Source: Bradyrhizobium diazoefficiens
GTDB lineage: Bacteria > Pseudomonadota > Alphaproteobacteria > Rhizobiales > Xanthobacteraceae
Direction of reading: 5' to 3'
Length of the DNA stretch: 64,000 nucleotides
Assembly (NCBI RefSeq): GCF_018131015.1
Contig: NZ_JAFCJJ010000014.1
Location: forward strand, 62,001 to 126,000
Made by a program: the position numbers and the translations under genes. The notes under the pieces were generated by a model. The model did no database searches, was not told the DNA's origin, and was given only the letters and a program-made list of their open reading frames with translations. Shown one piece after another: positions 1 through 9,014 of the stretch. Every line of letters begins with the position of its first letter. Position 1 is the first letter of the stretch.

Positions 1-1005
1 GAAGGCTGGCAGGCCGATCGTGTCCGCGCGGCGCTGAGGACCGATCGCTACTTCCACGGCGTGCATTATCCCAAGGCCTTCCAGGTCGACGGCCGCAAAT
101 ATGTGCATGGCCTGGCGGCGCTGGCGCGGCGCGCGGGCGCTCGCATCTTCGAGGATACGCCGGTCGTCAGCATCGACCATTCCGGCATCCGCAAGCGTAT
201 CGTCACGCCCACGGCGCGGCTGCGCGCCACGCATATCGTGCTCGCCGGCAACATTCATCTCGGCGCGCCGTTGCGGCGCCTGTCGGAAACGCTGCTGCCG
301 GTCTGGCGCTATGCCGGCGTCACCGCGCCGCTCGGCGAGCGCCTGCACGAGATCGTCGCCTTCAAGGGATCGGTGATGGATTCCGACGGTATCGACCATT
401 TTCGTGTCGTCGACGGCGACCGGCTGATGTGGGAGAGCCCTGAGACCACCTGGGCCGCGCGCCCCCAGCGTTTCGCCGGCGCCATAAGGCGGCGAATCCG
501 CAGCATCTTTCCCGAGCTCGGCAATGTCGGGATCGCCGACATGTTCGGTGGCGTCACCGGCCAGACGGTACACGGCATGCCGCAGATCGGGCAGTTGCGC
601 AAAGGCCTGTGGGTGGCGAGCGGCTTCGGCCGCCAGGGCATGAACACCTCCGCCATGGCAGGGCAGTTGATCGCGCGCAGCATCCTGCAGGGCGATGAGC
701 GCTGGAAGCTGTTCTCGCCGTTCGAGCTGGTCTGGGCCGGGGGCGCGACCGGGCGGGTGGCGGGCCAATTGGTCGGAATCTGGGGCCGGGCGAGTTCGGC
801 GGCGGCCGGCTCGCTCGCCCGCTATCGCGAGCGGGTGCGGCTCAAGGACAGGGAGCGCGAGGCCCGGCTGGCCGCGGCCAACCGCGCTGCCGGATCGGGT
901 CCGCGCCGGCCGGCAGGTCCTCGCCCCCGCCCGGCACCTGCGTCGGAGCCGGCTGCGCCGGGGAGCGCGGAACCCGCCGCCCATGACCACAGCGTCTCGC
1001 AATAA
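1..1005 (+). CDS. FAD-dependent oxidoreductase (DAO family), 5'-truncated by the window edge
   Basis: The reading frame is open from base 1, so the start and the N-terminal FAD-binding GxGxxG region lie outside the window. The visible part has the layout of the C-terminal half of D-amino-acid oxidase/gamma-glutamylputrescine-oxidase-like flavoproteins: a substrate-domain strand (FRVVDGDRLMWESP) and a late flavin-contact segment (LWVASGFGRQGMNTSAMAG). Such enzymes oxidise an amine or amino acid with FAD; the substrate cannot be read from this fragment. The last 60 or so residues are a Pro/Arg/Ala-rich tail that looks disordered and is not part of the usual fold. It is the only gene here with no visible tie to the flagellar block. 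Confidence 0.75.
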   Translation, partial: EGWQADRVRAALRTDRYFHGVHYPKAFQVDGRKYVHGLAALARRAGARIFEDTPVVSIDHSGIRKRIVTPTARLRATHIVLAGNIHLGAPLRRLSETLLPVWRYAGVTAPLGERLHEIVAFKGSVMDSDGIDHFRVVDGDRLMWESPETTWAARPQRFAGAIRRRIRSIFPELGNVGIADMFGGVTGQTVHGMPQIGQLRKGLWVASGFGRQGMNTSAMAGQLIARSILQGDERWKLFSPFELVWAGGATGRVAGQLVGIWGRASSAAAGSLARYRERVRLKDREREARLAAANRAAGSGPRRPAGPRPRPAPASEPAAPGSAEPAAHDHSVSQ

Positions 1006-1094
1006 AGTGAGAAAAATCCGGCCTGGACGTGTAACGTCGGCCGTGTGAGCCCGTATCTCGGAGGGTGTGGATTCCCCCGCGCACGGAGACTGAG

Positions 1095-1601
1095 ATGTTA
1101 GACCGCCGCATCCTCTTGACGACCGTCGCCGGCCTGTTCGGCCTTGCGGCTTTCCGCTGGCTGAGAGCAACGCCTGCCGAGGCGGGGCCTGCGCAAAAGT
1201 TCGAGATCGAGAAGACCGAGGCGGAGTGGCGTGCCCAGCTCACGCCCCAGCAATACGAGATCCTGCGCAACCATGGCACCGAGCGGCCGGGCTCGAGCCC
1301 GCTCTTGAAGGAGCATCGCAAGGGTGTCTTTGCCTGCGCCGGCTGTGACCTGCCGCTGTTCGCGTCCGACACCAAGTTCGAGAGCGGCACGGGATGGCCG
1401 AGCTTCTACCAGCCGATCGAGGGCAATGTCGGCAGGACCGAGGACCGCACCTACGGCATGGTCCGCACCGAGGTGCATTGCCGCCGCTGCGGCGGCCATC
1501 TCGGTCACGTCTTCGACGACGGCCCGAAGCCGACCGGATTGCGCTACTGCATCGACGGCTTTGGCCTCGTGTTCCACCCGGCTGCGGCGTCGGCGACGTA
1601 A
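1095..1601 (+). CDS. msrB: Peptide-methionine (R)-S-oxide reductase, probably exported
   Basis: MsrB reduces methionine-R-sulfoxide in oxidised proteins. The 168-residue protein has the two zinc-binding CxxC pairs (C81/C84 and C129/C132) and the catalytic cysteine in GLRYCID (C152), near the usual family length plus a leader. The N-terminus (DRRILLTT, then a hydrophobic stretch and an Ala-x-Ala region) looks like a Tat-type signal, so a periplasmic repair role is likely. I chose the ATG at 1095; the in-frame GTG at 1065 would add ten residues before the twin-arginine motif. A strong terminator follows, so it is probably transcribed alone. Confidence 0.9.
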   Translation: MLDRRILLTTVAGLFGLAAFRWLRATPAEAGPAQKFEIEKTEAEWRAQLTPQQYEILRNHGTERPGSSPLLKEHRKGVFACAGCDLPLFASDTKFESGTGWPSFYQPIEGNVGRTEDRTYGMVRTEVHCRRCGGHLGHVFDDGPKPTGLRYCIDGFGLVFHPAAASAT

Positions 1602-1631
1602 GCCCGCGCGGACCGCCCCGGAACCCGATGT

Positions 1632-1668
1632 CCCGGCAATTGTTGCCGGCCCGGCAATTGTGCCCCGG
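1632..1668. promoter_or_regulatory. Tandem GC-rich palindromic elements, possible FlbD (ftr-like) enhancer of flgE
   Basis: Two adjacent copies of a near-palindrome are visible: CCCGGCAATTGTTGCCGG at 1632-1649 and CCCGGCAATTGTGCCCCGG at 1650-1668. They lie about 55-90 bp upstream of the -24 element of the flgE sigma-54 promoter. Related CCCGGCA...CCGG elements occupy the same relative place at the flgI and flgF promoters. FlbD binding is inferred by analogy with Caulobacter. Confidence 0.5.
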
Positions 1669-1692
1669 TCTTTCGACCGGGGCTTTTCTTTT
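1662..1692 (+). terminator. Rho-independent terminator after msrB
   Basis: GCCCCGGTC, loop TTTC, GACCGGGGC, then TTTTCTTTT: a perfect 9-bp stem with a T-run, 60 bp after the msrB stop. It partly overlaps the second palindromic element above. Confidence 0.85.
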
Positions 1693-1721
1693 AAGTCATT
1701 GATTTCCTGAGAATACCTGCA

Positions 1722-1737
1722 TTGGCACGGCCCTTGC
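1722..1737 (+). promoter_or_regulatory. Sigma-54 promoter of flgE
   Basis: TTGGCACGGCCCTTGC matches the sigma-54 consensus TTGGCACG-N4-TTGC at every fixed position, with 12 bp between the second G of GG and the C of GC. Transcription should start near 1749, which rules out a flgE start codon at 1722 and supports the ATG at 1803. Confidence 0.85.
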
Positions 1738-1802
1738 GACGTCTCCTTTCGATTGCGGCCATGGGTCCGGCGGCCGCCGGGATCGGATTTGGAGACAAAG
1801 TT

Positions 1803-3647
1803 ATGGGTATCTTCGATGCAATGAACACCTCGGTGGGTGGCCTGCAGGCGCAGTCCTACGCGCTGCAGAACATTTCCGGCAACATCGCGAACTCCTCCAC
1901 CACTGGCTACAAGGGCATCGGCACCAGCTTCGAGGATCTGATCCCGGAGTCCGGTGTGCCGAGCAAGCAGGTCGCCGGCGGCGTCACCGCGCATGCGCAG
2001 GCGACGATCACGACGCAGGGCACGATCTCGTCCTCCACGGTCGCCACCAATATGGCGATCACCGGCGACGGCTTCTTTGCGGTCCAGAGGCCGAGCGGCG
2101 TCGTCGACAACGTGCCGGTGTTCGATGGCGTCACCTATTACACCCGCCGCGGCGACTTCCAGGTCAATGCCAACGGCAACCTCGTCAACGGTGCCGGCTA
2201 CTATCTGATGGGTGTTGCGGTCGACCCCAAGACCGGAAATCCGACCGGCAGCGTGGCGAGCGTCCTGCAATTCCAGACCAACTTCGTCCCGGCGCAGGCG
2301 ACCACCTCGATCCAGTATGCGGCGAACCTGCCGACCCAGCCCAAGACGGTGGCGAGTTCGACCGCCTCGAGCGGCACGCTCGTGGCCAATGGCGGTCTCG
2401 ACCCGACCGACTTCCTCGCGACGAATCCGCTGCCGGTCGGCAGTCCGCCTCCGCGCACGGACGCCACCTTCACGACTGCGGGTGCCAACAACAGTGTGCC
2501 GGGGCCCATCACCGCTGCGACGAAATTGTCCGGTGCCGCGCCGAGCGACTCGCTGACGGCGGGCTTTACGGCCGGTGACACCATCACTGTCGGTGCTTCC
2601 CCTGCGACGACGATTACCATCACTGCGGCGGGCACCGGCCTGCAGGACGCCACGCACGTTCGCGCCGACGATACCGTCGGGGACCTGCTGACGGCGATCG
2701 GCGCCGCCACGGGCGTCGCGCCAAGCATCAACGCCGCGACCGGCGCCATCACCTTCCACACCGGCACGGCGCAGGACTTCAGCATCACGGCCTCAGCGCC
2801 TGGCGGGCAAGCCGCGTTGGGCGCGATGGGAATTACTGGCCCTTATCCAAAGACCCAGGCACGCGGCACCGGCATGACCGCGACCGGTGTGGTGATGGGC
2901 AGCGATATCGCCACCTTCACCAAGGAGTCGATCAGTGGCGGCGCTGTGACGGCCTACAATGCGGCCGGTACGCCCGTGAACCTGCAATTGCGCTGGGCCA
3001 AGACCGACAGCGCGGCGCTGGGCGCCGGACACTCCGATAGCTGGAACCTGTTCTACCAGACCGACCCCAGCGCGGTCGGCAGCACGCAGCCGGCCTGGGT
3101 GAACACTGGACAGACCTTTACCTTCGCCACTGATGGATCGCTCACCTCGCCGACCGGCTCCGGCATCACCATCAACAACGTCAACGTCGGCGGCCAGGCG
3201 CTTGGTTCGGTCGCCTTCAACATCTCCTCGGGCGGGCTGACGCAATTTGCGACCACCAGCGGCGCGGTGACCATCAACACCATCACGCAGAACGGCTACG
3301 CCGCCGGCCAGCTCCGCTCGGTCGCCGTCAGCAACAACGGCCTCGTGGTCGGCACCTTCTCCAACGGCCAGAACCTCGACCTCGCCCAGGTGACGCTGTC
3401 GCGCTTCAACGGCACCAACTATCTGAAGTCGATGGACGGCGGCGCCTATGCCGTCACCGACCAGTCCGGGCCGGCGATCGTGGGAGCCTCGGGCACCATC
3501 TCCGGCTCGTCGCTGGAGGGATCCAACACCGACATCGCCGACGAATTCACCAAGCTGATCGTGACCCAGCAGGCCTATTCGGCCAACACCAAGGTGATCA
3601 CGACGGCGAATTCGATGGTGCAGGATCTTCTGAACGTGTTGCGCTGA
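1803..3647 (+). CDS. flgE: Flagellar hook protein FlgE
   Basis: FlgE polymerises into the hook joining rod and filament. The 614-residue protein has the FlgE/F/G-type N-terminal signature (SVGGLQAQSYALQNISGNIANSSTTGYKG) and the conserved C-terminal amphipathic helix (DEFTKLIVTQQAYSANTKVI, ending NVLR). The ATG at 1803 has GGAG eight bases upstream and follows the predicted sigma-54 transcription start. It is longer than enterobacterial FlgE (about 400). Part of the extra length, roughly residues 240-345, is a Thr/Gly-rich domain (LSGAAPSDSLTAGF, DTITV) also recognisable in FlgL of this window. It heads flgE-flgK-flgL on one strand with short gaps. Confidence 0.95.
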   Translation: MGIFDAMNTSVGGLQAQSYALQNISGNIANSSTTGYKGIGTSFEDLIPESGVPSKQVAGGVTAHAQATITTQGTISSSTVATNMAITGDGFFAVQRPSGVVDNVPVFDGVTYYTRRGDFQVNANGNLVNGAGYYLMGVAVDPKTGNPTGSVASVLQFQTNFVPAQATTSIQYAANLPTQPKTVASSTASSGTLVANGGLDPTDFLATNPLPVGSPPPRTDATFTTAGANNSVPGPITAATKLSGAAPSDSLTAGFTAGDTITVGASPATTITITAAGTGLQDATHVRADDTVGDLLTAIGAATGVAPSINAATGAITFHTGTAQDFSITASAPGGQAALGAMGITGPYPKTQARGTGMTATGVVMGSDIATFTKESISGGAVTAYNAAGTPVNLQLRWAKTDSAALGAGHSDSWNLFYQTDPSAVGSTQPAWVNTGQTFTFATDGSLTSPTGSGITINNVNVGGQALGSVAFNISSGGLTQFATTSGAVTINTITQNGYAAGQLRSVAVSNNGLVVGTFSNGQNLDLAQVTLSRFNGTNYLKSMDGGAYAVTDQSGPAIVGASGTISGSSLEGSNTDIADEFTKLIVTQQAYSANTKVITTANSMVQDLLNVLR

Positions 3648-3682
3648 TTGGCGCGTGACGTAACCAAAGGCGGCTAGTCAAC

Positions 3683-5569
3683 ATGGGTTTGAGTTCAGCC
3701 CTCGCCACCGCGATGAGCGGCCTGCGTACCAACCAGGCCTCTCTCTCGATCGTCTCCTCGAACGTCGCCAACGCGCAGACGCCGGGCTACGTCGCCCAGA
3801 CGCCAAACCAGATCGAGGTCGTCTCCGGCGCATACGGTGCGACGGTGATGACGACCGGCGTCAGCCGGGAGCTCGACACCTTCGTGCTGAACCAGCTGCG
3901 CACCGAGATCGGCGGCAGCGGTTATGCCGACCAGATGGCCAACATCCTGAAGCAGCTTCAGAGTGTCTATGGCACGCCCGGCAACGACGGCACGCTCGAA
4001 AACGCGCTGAACAACTTCACATCGTCCCTGCAGGCGCTCTCGACCAATGCAGGCTCGACGTCGGCCCAGACCGTGGCCCTCAGCGCGGCGCAGGCGCTGG
4101 CGCAGCAGCTCAACGCCACCACCAAGGGCATCCAGACGCTGCGCTCCAACGCCGACCAGGACATCGGCACCTCGGCGCAGCTGGCCAACGCGGCGATGCA
4201 GCAGGTCGCCGACATCAACACCAAGCTTCAGGGCCTCTCGCCGAACGATCCGACCGCCGCCACGTTGATGGACCAGCGCGACCAGGCGATCAACACGCTG
4301 GCGAAATATGTCGACATCCGCGTCGTCACCGACTCTTCGAACCAGGCCAACATCTACACCACCACCGGTATCCAGCTCGTCGGCGCCGGTCTTGCCTCGC
4401 AGTTCAACTACTCATCCGCCGGCGCGCTGACGGCGACCTCGCAGTACAATTCCGATCCGGCGAAGTCCGGCGTGAGCGCGTTCACCGTCCGCCTGCCGAA
4501 CGGCTCGCAGATCGACGTCGTCGCCAACAACGTGCTCACGTCGGGACAGATCGCCGCCGACCTGAAGCTGCGCGACCAGACGCTGGTGCAGGCGCAGACA
4601 CAGATCGACCAGCTCGCCGCGACGATGGCGAGCGCGCTGTCGGACAAGACCACGGCCGGCAGCACGGTGACGGGCCCGCCGGCCGGCTTCGACGTCGATC
4701 TCGCCGGGGCGAAGCCGGGCAACACCGTCGACATCAGCTATACCGACATTGCCACCAACACCCAGCGAAAGATCACGCTGGTCAACGTCACCGATCCGGC
4801 GGCGCTGCCGCTGCAGAACGCCACCAATGCCAATCCGGTGCGGGTGGGCGTCGATTTTTCCGGCGGCATGGGCGCGATCGTCACCGCGCTTAACAGCGCG
4901 CTCGCCGGCACGCATGTGCAATTCTCGGGCCCGCTGCCGGCACCGGCGACCGCCACGACGCTGCGAATCACCGACGACGGGAACGGCCTTGCCAAGGTCA
5001 ATTCGTCCTCGGTCACCACCACGATCTCGTCGCTGACCTCGGGCAATCCGCAACTGCCGCTGTTCACCGACGGCGGGCAGGCGCTCTACACCGGTGCGAT
5101 CACGGGATCGGGCTCGCAGATGACCGGGCTTGCCGGGCGCATCGGCGTGAACACGCAGCTGGTGAACGATCCGACCCGGATGTCGGTCTACAGCACCTCG
5201 CCGCTGACGCCCGCGGGCGATACCACGCGCTCGGACTATCTCTACTCACAGCTCACGACGGCACTGTACTCCTATTCGCCGGAGACCGGCCTCGGTTCGG
5301 CGAGCCAGCCGTTCACCGGCAACATTTCGAGCTACCTCCAGCAGTTCGTGAGCATCCAGAGCAGTGCCGCGACCCAGGCCTCCCAGCTCCAGCAGGGCCA
5401 GAGCGTCGTAGTCTCGACGCTGCAGGCCAAGTTCAATTCGACCGCCAGCGTCAATCTGGACTCGGAGATGTCGAACCTGATCCAGCTTCAGAATGCCTAC
5501 GCCGCCAACGCGCATGTGATGTCGGTAGTGCAGAGCATGATGACCACGTTGCTCCAGGCTCAAGCGTAA
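3683..5569 (+). CDS. flgK: Flagellar hook-associated protein 1 FlgK
   Basis: FlgK forms the first hook-filament junction ring. The 628-residue protein starts with the rod/hook-type helix (SSALATAMSGLRTNQASLSIVSSNVANAQTPGYVAQ) and ends with the matching C-terminal helix (VNLDSEMSNLIQLQNAYAANAHVMSVVQSMMTTLLQ). The length is normal for FlgK. The ATG follows flgE by 35 bp and flgL starts 20 bp after its stop, so the three are probably one transcript from the sigma-54 promoter at 1722. Confidence 0.93.
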   Translation: MGLSSALATAMSGLRTNQASLSIVSSNVANAQTPGYVAQTPNQIEVVSGAYGATVMTTGVSRELDTFVLNQLRTEIGGSGYADQMANILKQLQSVYGTPGNDGTLENALNNFTSSLQALSTNAGSTSAQTVALSAAQALAQQLNATTKGIQTLRSNADQDIGTSAQLANAAMQQVADINTKLQGLSPNDPTAATLMDQRDQAINTLAKYVDIRVVTDSSNQANIYTTTGIQLVGAGLASQFNYSSAGALTATSQYNSDPAKSGVSAFTVRLPNGSQIDVVANNVLTSGQIAADLKLRDQTLVQAQTQIDQLAATMASALSDKTTAGSTVTGPPAGFDVDLAGAKPGNTVDISYTDIATNTQRKITLVNVTDPAALPLQNATNANPVRVGVDFSGGMGAIVTALNSALAGTHVQFSGPLPAPATATTLRITDDGNGLAKVNSSSVTTTISSLTSGNPQLPLFTDGGQALYTGAITGSGSQMTGLAGRIGVNTQLVNDPTRMSVYSTSPLTPAGDTTRSDYLYSQLTTALYSYSPETGLGSASQPFTGNISSYLQQFVSIQSSAATQASQLQQGQSVVVSTLQAKFNSTASVNLDSEMSNLIQLQNAYAANAHVMSVVQSMMTTLLQAQA

Positions 5570-5589
5570 CCAGTAGAGGGCCCTGAACC

Positions 5590-7476
5590 ATGTCGATCGC
5601 CAGCATCAACTACTCCTCGTCGGTTCTCGGTGCCCAGATCCGCAACCTCAACCAGCAGCTCACCGATTTGTCGACGCAGCTCTCGACCGGCAAGCTGTCG
5701 CAGAGCTATTCCGGAATGGGCACCAACGAGGGCTTTGCGATCGCCGGGCGCGCGCAGCTCTCGAACATCGCCGCCTACACCGACACGATCACCAACGTGA
5801 ATGTCAGCATCAACCTTGCCAACACGGCCCTGCAGTCGCTGACCAGCATTCGCAACACCGTGCAGACGGGCGCCGCGAACAATTCGCGGGACCTGAACGT
5901 CGCCGGCCAGACGATTGCGCAGAACACGGCGGCGGCGCAGCTCGCCCTGATGGTCGGCGTCCTGAACACGCAGGCGGGCAGCCGCTATCTGTTTTCCGGG
6001 ACCGCCTTCAACACCCCCTCGGTCGTCAATGCCGACGACATCATCAACGGCACCACCACGCAGGCCGGCCTGAAGACCGTCATGGCCGAGCGCCAGGCGG
6101 CCGATCTCGGCGACGGCCTCGGCCGTCTCGTGATGAGCCAGCCGTCTCTGACCTCGGTGAAGGTGATCGAGGACAATGCGACGTCGCCGTTCGGGCTGAA
6201 GATCTCCGCGGCATCCTCGACGCTGACCGGGGCCACGCTCACAGGACCGGCCGGCTCGCCGGTCTCGTTCTCGGTCGACTTCGGCGCCACGCCTCCCAAC
6301 AACGGCGACAAGTTCAGCGTCCAGCTCACCCTGCCGGACGGGACGACCGAGCAGATCGACCTCACCGCGACCACGGCGTCGCCGGTGCCGGCCGGCAGCT
6401 TTGCGATCGACACGGGCAGCACGACACCGCCCGTTCCCCCCGATCCGACCATCACGGCGACCAACTTCAACAATGCGTTGAACGCCGCGATCAAGACGCT
6501 CGCCGGCACCGCGCTGGTGGCGGCGTCCGCGGTCACGGCCGGCGATAATTTCTTCAACACGGTGGGATCGGCGACCGCGAATTCGGCAGCCGTGAACCAG
6601 GCGCCGGCGCCGGTCACCGGCGCGACCACGCTGTCCGGCACGGCGCCTCCGGACACGCTGTCGACCGGCTTCGCCGCCGGCGACACCATCAACGTCAACG
6701 GCAGCACGCTCACCTTCGTCAATTCGGGTGCGACCGGCAACCAGCTCAACGTCGGTGACGATATCCAGACCTTGCTCGGCAAGATCGACCAGATCACCGG
6801 CACCTCGAAGCCGTCGACCATCCATGGCGGCGTGATCACGATCAACACCGATGATCCCGGCAGCCTCAACATCAGCTCGACCAGCGCGGGTTTCACGGCG
6901 CTCGGCTTCACGTCTCCGGTCACGGCGGCGAAAGCGCCGCTGCGCGTCGGCTCGTCGCCGGCGAGCACGGCAACTTCGCTGGTGAACGGCACGGCCAACA
7001 CCATCAAATGGTACACCGGCAATGACGGGCCGGGCTCGGCGCGCTCCACCGCGATGGCCCGGGTCGACGATTCCGTCACGGTTCAATACGGCGCCCAGGC
7101 CGACGAGGATGCGATCCGCCGCCAGATCCAGTCGGTCGCCGTGTTCGGCACGTTCTCGACCTCGCCGACGGGGCAATATGCGGGCGGGCAGATCGCGGCG
7201 CTGAGCCTGCGCACGTCGCAGGCTTTGACGCAGCAGGTCGGGCAGCAGCGCATCGAGGACATCCAGACCGACATCGCGATGGCCCAGAACACGATGAAGG
7301 ACGCCACCACGCGCCAGACCCAGGCCAAGACGCAGCTCCAGACCATCATCGACCAGGCGGAATCGGCCTCGCCGGATCAGGTGGCCAGCCAGATTCTGGC
7401 GCTGCAGAACGCGCTGCAGGCGTCCTACCAGACTACCGCGAACCTCGCGCAGCTCTCGCTCGTCAAGTTCCTGTAA
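5590..7476 (+). CDS. flgL: Flagellar hook-associated protein FlgL, enlarged
   Basis: FlgL is the second junction protein, between FlgK and flagellin. The N-terminus (YSSSVLGAQIRNLNQQLTDLSTQLSTGKLSQSYSGMG) and the C-terminal flagellin-like helix (ILALQNALQASYQTTANLAQLSLVKFL) support the call. At 628 residues it is about twice the length of typical FlgL. The extra mass includes a Thr/Gly-rich segment around residues 345-447 (LSGTAPPDTLSTGF, DTINV) that aligns by eye with the insert in FlgE. The start has a GAGGG upstream and lies 20 bp after flgK. Confidence 0.9.
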   Translation: MSIASINYSSSVLGAQIRNLNQQLTDLSTQLSTGKLSQSYSGMGTNEGFAIAGRAQLSNIAAYTDTITNVNVSINLANTALQSLTSIRNTVQTGAANNSRDLNVAGQTIAQNTAAAQLALMVGVLNTQAGSRYLFSGTAFNTPSVVNADDIINGTTTQAGLKTVMAERQAADLGDGLGRLVMSQPSLTSVKVIEDNATSPFGLKISAASSTLTGATLTGPAGSPVSFSVDFGATPPNNGDKFSVQLTLPDGTTEQIDLTATTASPVPAGSFAIDTGSTTPPVPPDPTITATNFNNALNAAIKTLAGTALVAASAVTAGDNFFNTVGSATANSAAVNQAPAPVTGATTLSGTAPPDTLSTGFAAGDTINVNGSTLTFVNSGATGNQLNVGDDIQTLLGKIDQITGTSKPSTIHGGVITINTDDPGSLNISSTSAGFTALGFTSPVTAAKAPLRVGSSPASTATSLVNGTANTIKWYTGNDGPGSARSTAMARVDDSVTVQYGAQADEDAIRRQIQSVAVFGTFSTSPTGQYAGGQIAALSLRTSQALTQQVGQQRIEDIQTDIAMAQNTMKDATTRQTQAKTQLQTIIDQAESASPDQVASQILALQNALQASYQTTANLAQLSLVKFL

Positions 7477-7483
7477 GGAATCG

Positions 7484-7502
7484 TTAAGGCGCCGTTAACC
7501 AT
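7484..7502 (+). promoter_or_regulatory. CtrA-type box upstream of the ATP-grasp cassette
   Basis: TTAAGGCGCCGTTAACCAT fits TTAA-N7-TTAAC exactly and carries the TTAACCAT half-site seen upstream of other flagellar units here. It starts 8 bp after the flgL stop and precedes the 7767 gene by about 265 bp. Confidence 0.6.
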
Positions 7503-7546
7503 GCCTCTTTACCTCTTGGTGAGGATTGAGCGAGGCGGGGGCGTCG

Positions 7547-7760
7547 ATGGCAGACAAGATCCAGCCAGTGGTGGTCACGCCGTGTTGCGGCGGGCAGGTC
7601 GCGCCCATCCATGCAAGCTCTGTCCGCGCGCGCCACGCCGCGCGCGCAAGCGCAGCGCAATCTTCAACAGGTAGTCAATTGGACCGCCCGTATTCCGGTC
7701 GCGTGCGATCCGCCGGTTGACTCCGCAACCGGCGCGGTCCTGCCGGATCCCTCGTCGAGG
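7547..7760 (+). pseudogene. Possible decayed gene fragment between flgL and the ATP-grasp gene
   Basis: A reading frame opens at ATG 7547 with a GAGGCGGGGG leader (MADKIQPVVVTPCCGGQVAP) but loses sense quickly. A second frame from about 7611 (MQALSARATPRAQAQRNLQQ) looks like its continuation. The TPCCGGQV start resembles N-termini of some glycosyltransferase-type proteins as I remember them. The simplest reading is a frameshifted, truncated remnant; it could also be untranslated leader or a short real protein of 57 residues. Confidence 0.3.
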
Positions 7761-7766
7761 TCTGAG

Positions 7767-9014
7767 ATGCATCATCAAAATTTGTCACCGATCGGCATGG
7801 AAGCGGCGAACCATTCGGATCGCATCGGGTTTGCGCAGCTGACGCGTCGCGCCTTCGACGGCGGCGATTTGCGGCCGCTGCGCGATCAGCTCGCCGCCAA
7901 GATCTCCGCAGGCCTGGCTCACGCCGGCGAGGGGCTCGATCTGTCGCTGGTCGTCCAGCTTCTCGGCGACAAGAAGCTCGGCCTCGACATCCAGGCGGAG
8001 GTGCTCGGCTTTCACCGGCTGTTTCGCGCGCCCTGCCGGGTCGAGAAGCCGCGCCTGCGCGTGCTCGCGCTTGCGGCTGCGATCGACATGGGCGGCAACA
8101 CGCCGATCGAGTTCCTGCTCGAGGAATCCGACATCGAGCTGTTGACGCTCTATGTGATCGACGGCCTGCCGGAGCAATTGCCTGACCATGACGTCGCGAT
8201 TGTCGTTGCGTCCGATTCCGAGGAATGCCGCAAGGCGCTTGCCGTCATCGACAAGGCCGCGCCGCGTTGGCCGCGGCCGCTGCTCAACCGCCCCGAGCTC
8301 ATCGCCAACCTCGATCGCGACAAGCTGTATCGGCTGCTGGCGGGCATTCCTGGTCTCGAGATTCCCGCGACCGTGCATGCGACGCGTGCGCAAATGACGG
8401 ATCTGTCGCAAGGGCGGATCGTCTGCGCGGACATCGTCGGCGAATTGCGCTTTCCGATGATCGTCCGGCCGCGCGGCACGCATGCCGGCGTCGGGCTCGC
8501 GAAGCTCGACGATGCGGCCGCACTCGCGGCCTATCTTGCCGAGCGGCAGGAGCAGGACTTCTTCGTCGCGCGTTTCGTCGACTATGCAAGCCGCGGCGGC
8601 TTGTACCGCAAATATCGCCTCGCCATTGTCGACGGCCAGCCTTACGCCTGTCACATGGCGATCGCCGAGCGCTGGGATATCTGGTACCTCAACGCCGACA
8701 TGGCGGCCAGCGAGGCCAAGCGGGTCGAGGAAGCGAGCTTCATGATCGACTTCGACCGCGGCTTCGGCGCGCGCCACAAGAGCGCTCTCGACGAAATGAG
8801 CCGGCGCATCGGCCTCGATTATTTCATCGTCGATTGCGCCGAGAACCAGAACGGCGAGCTCCTGGTGTTCGAGGCCGACAACACCGCGGTCGTGCACAAC
8901 ATGGACCCGGTCGCCGTGTTTCCATACAAGCCGTCCCAGATGCGCAAGATCTTTGCCGCGTTCACCTCGATGCTGTCGCGGCATGCGAAGGCGAGCGAGG
9001 CGAGCGCAGCATGA
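7767..9014 (+). CDS. ATP-grasp domain protein of unknown substrate
   Basis: The last 200 or so residues of this 415-residue protein look like an ATP-grasp ligase: a basic strand and Gly-rich loop (FPMIVRPRGTHAGVGLA, near residues 231-245), a grip strand (FFVARFVDY), a basic YRKYRLAIVDG segment and a metal-binding end (LLVFEADNTAVV, with E369, D371 and N372). ATP-grasp enzymes join a carboxylate to an amine or thiol through an acyl-phosphate. The first half is not recognised. I chose ATG 7767, which has GAGG six bases upstream, over an in-frame ATG at 7611. The stop overlaps the next start (ATGA), so the two proteins are probably made together. The substrate is unknown. Confidence 0.7.
   Translation: MHHQNLSPIGMEAANHSDRIGFAQLTRRAFDGGDLRPLRDQLAAKISAGLAHAGEGLDLSLVVQLLGDKKLGLDIQAEVLGFHRLFRAPCRVEKPRLRVLALAAAIDMGGNTPIEFLLEESDIELLTLYVIDGLPEQLPDHDVAIVVASDSEECRKALAVIDKAAPRWPRPLLNRPELIANLDRDKLYRLLAGIPGLEIPATVHATRAQMTDLSQGRIVCADIVGELRFPMIVRPRGTHAGVGLAKLDDAAALAAYLAERQEQDFFVARFVDYASRGGLYRKYRLAIVDGQPYACHMAIAERWDIWYLNADMAASEAKRVEEASFMIDFDRGFGARHKSALDEMSRRIGLDYFIVDCAENQNGELLVFEADNTAVVHNMDPVAVFPYKPSQMRKIFAAFTSMLSRHAKASEASAA

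Noticed and set aside
1098..2759. 553-codon minus-strand open frame across msrB and flgE
   Set aside because: It runs antisense to two clear genes and has no domain, ribosome-binding site or normal composition.
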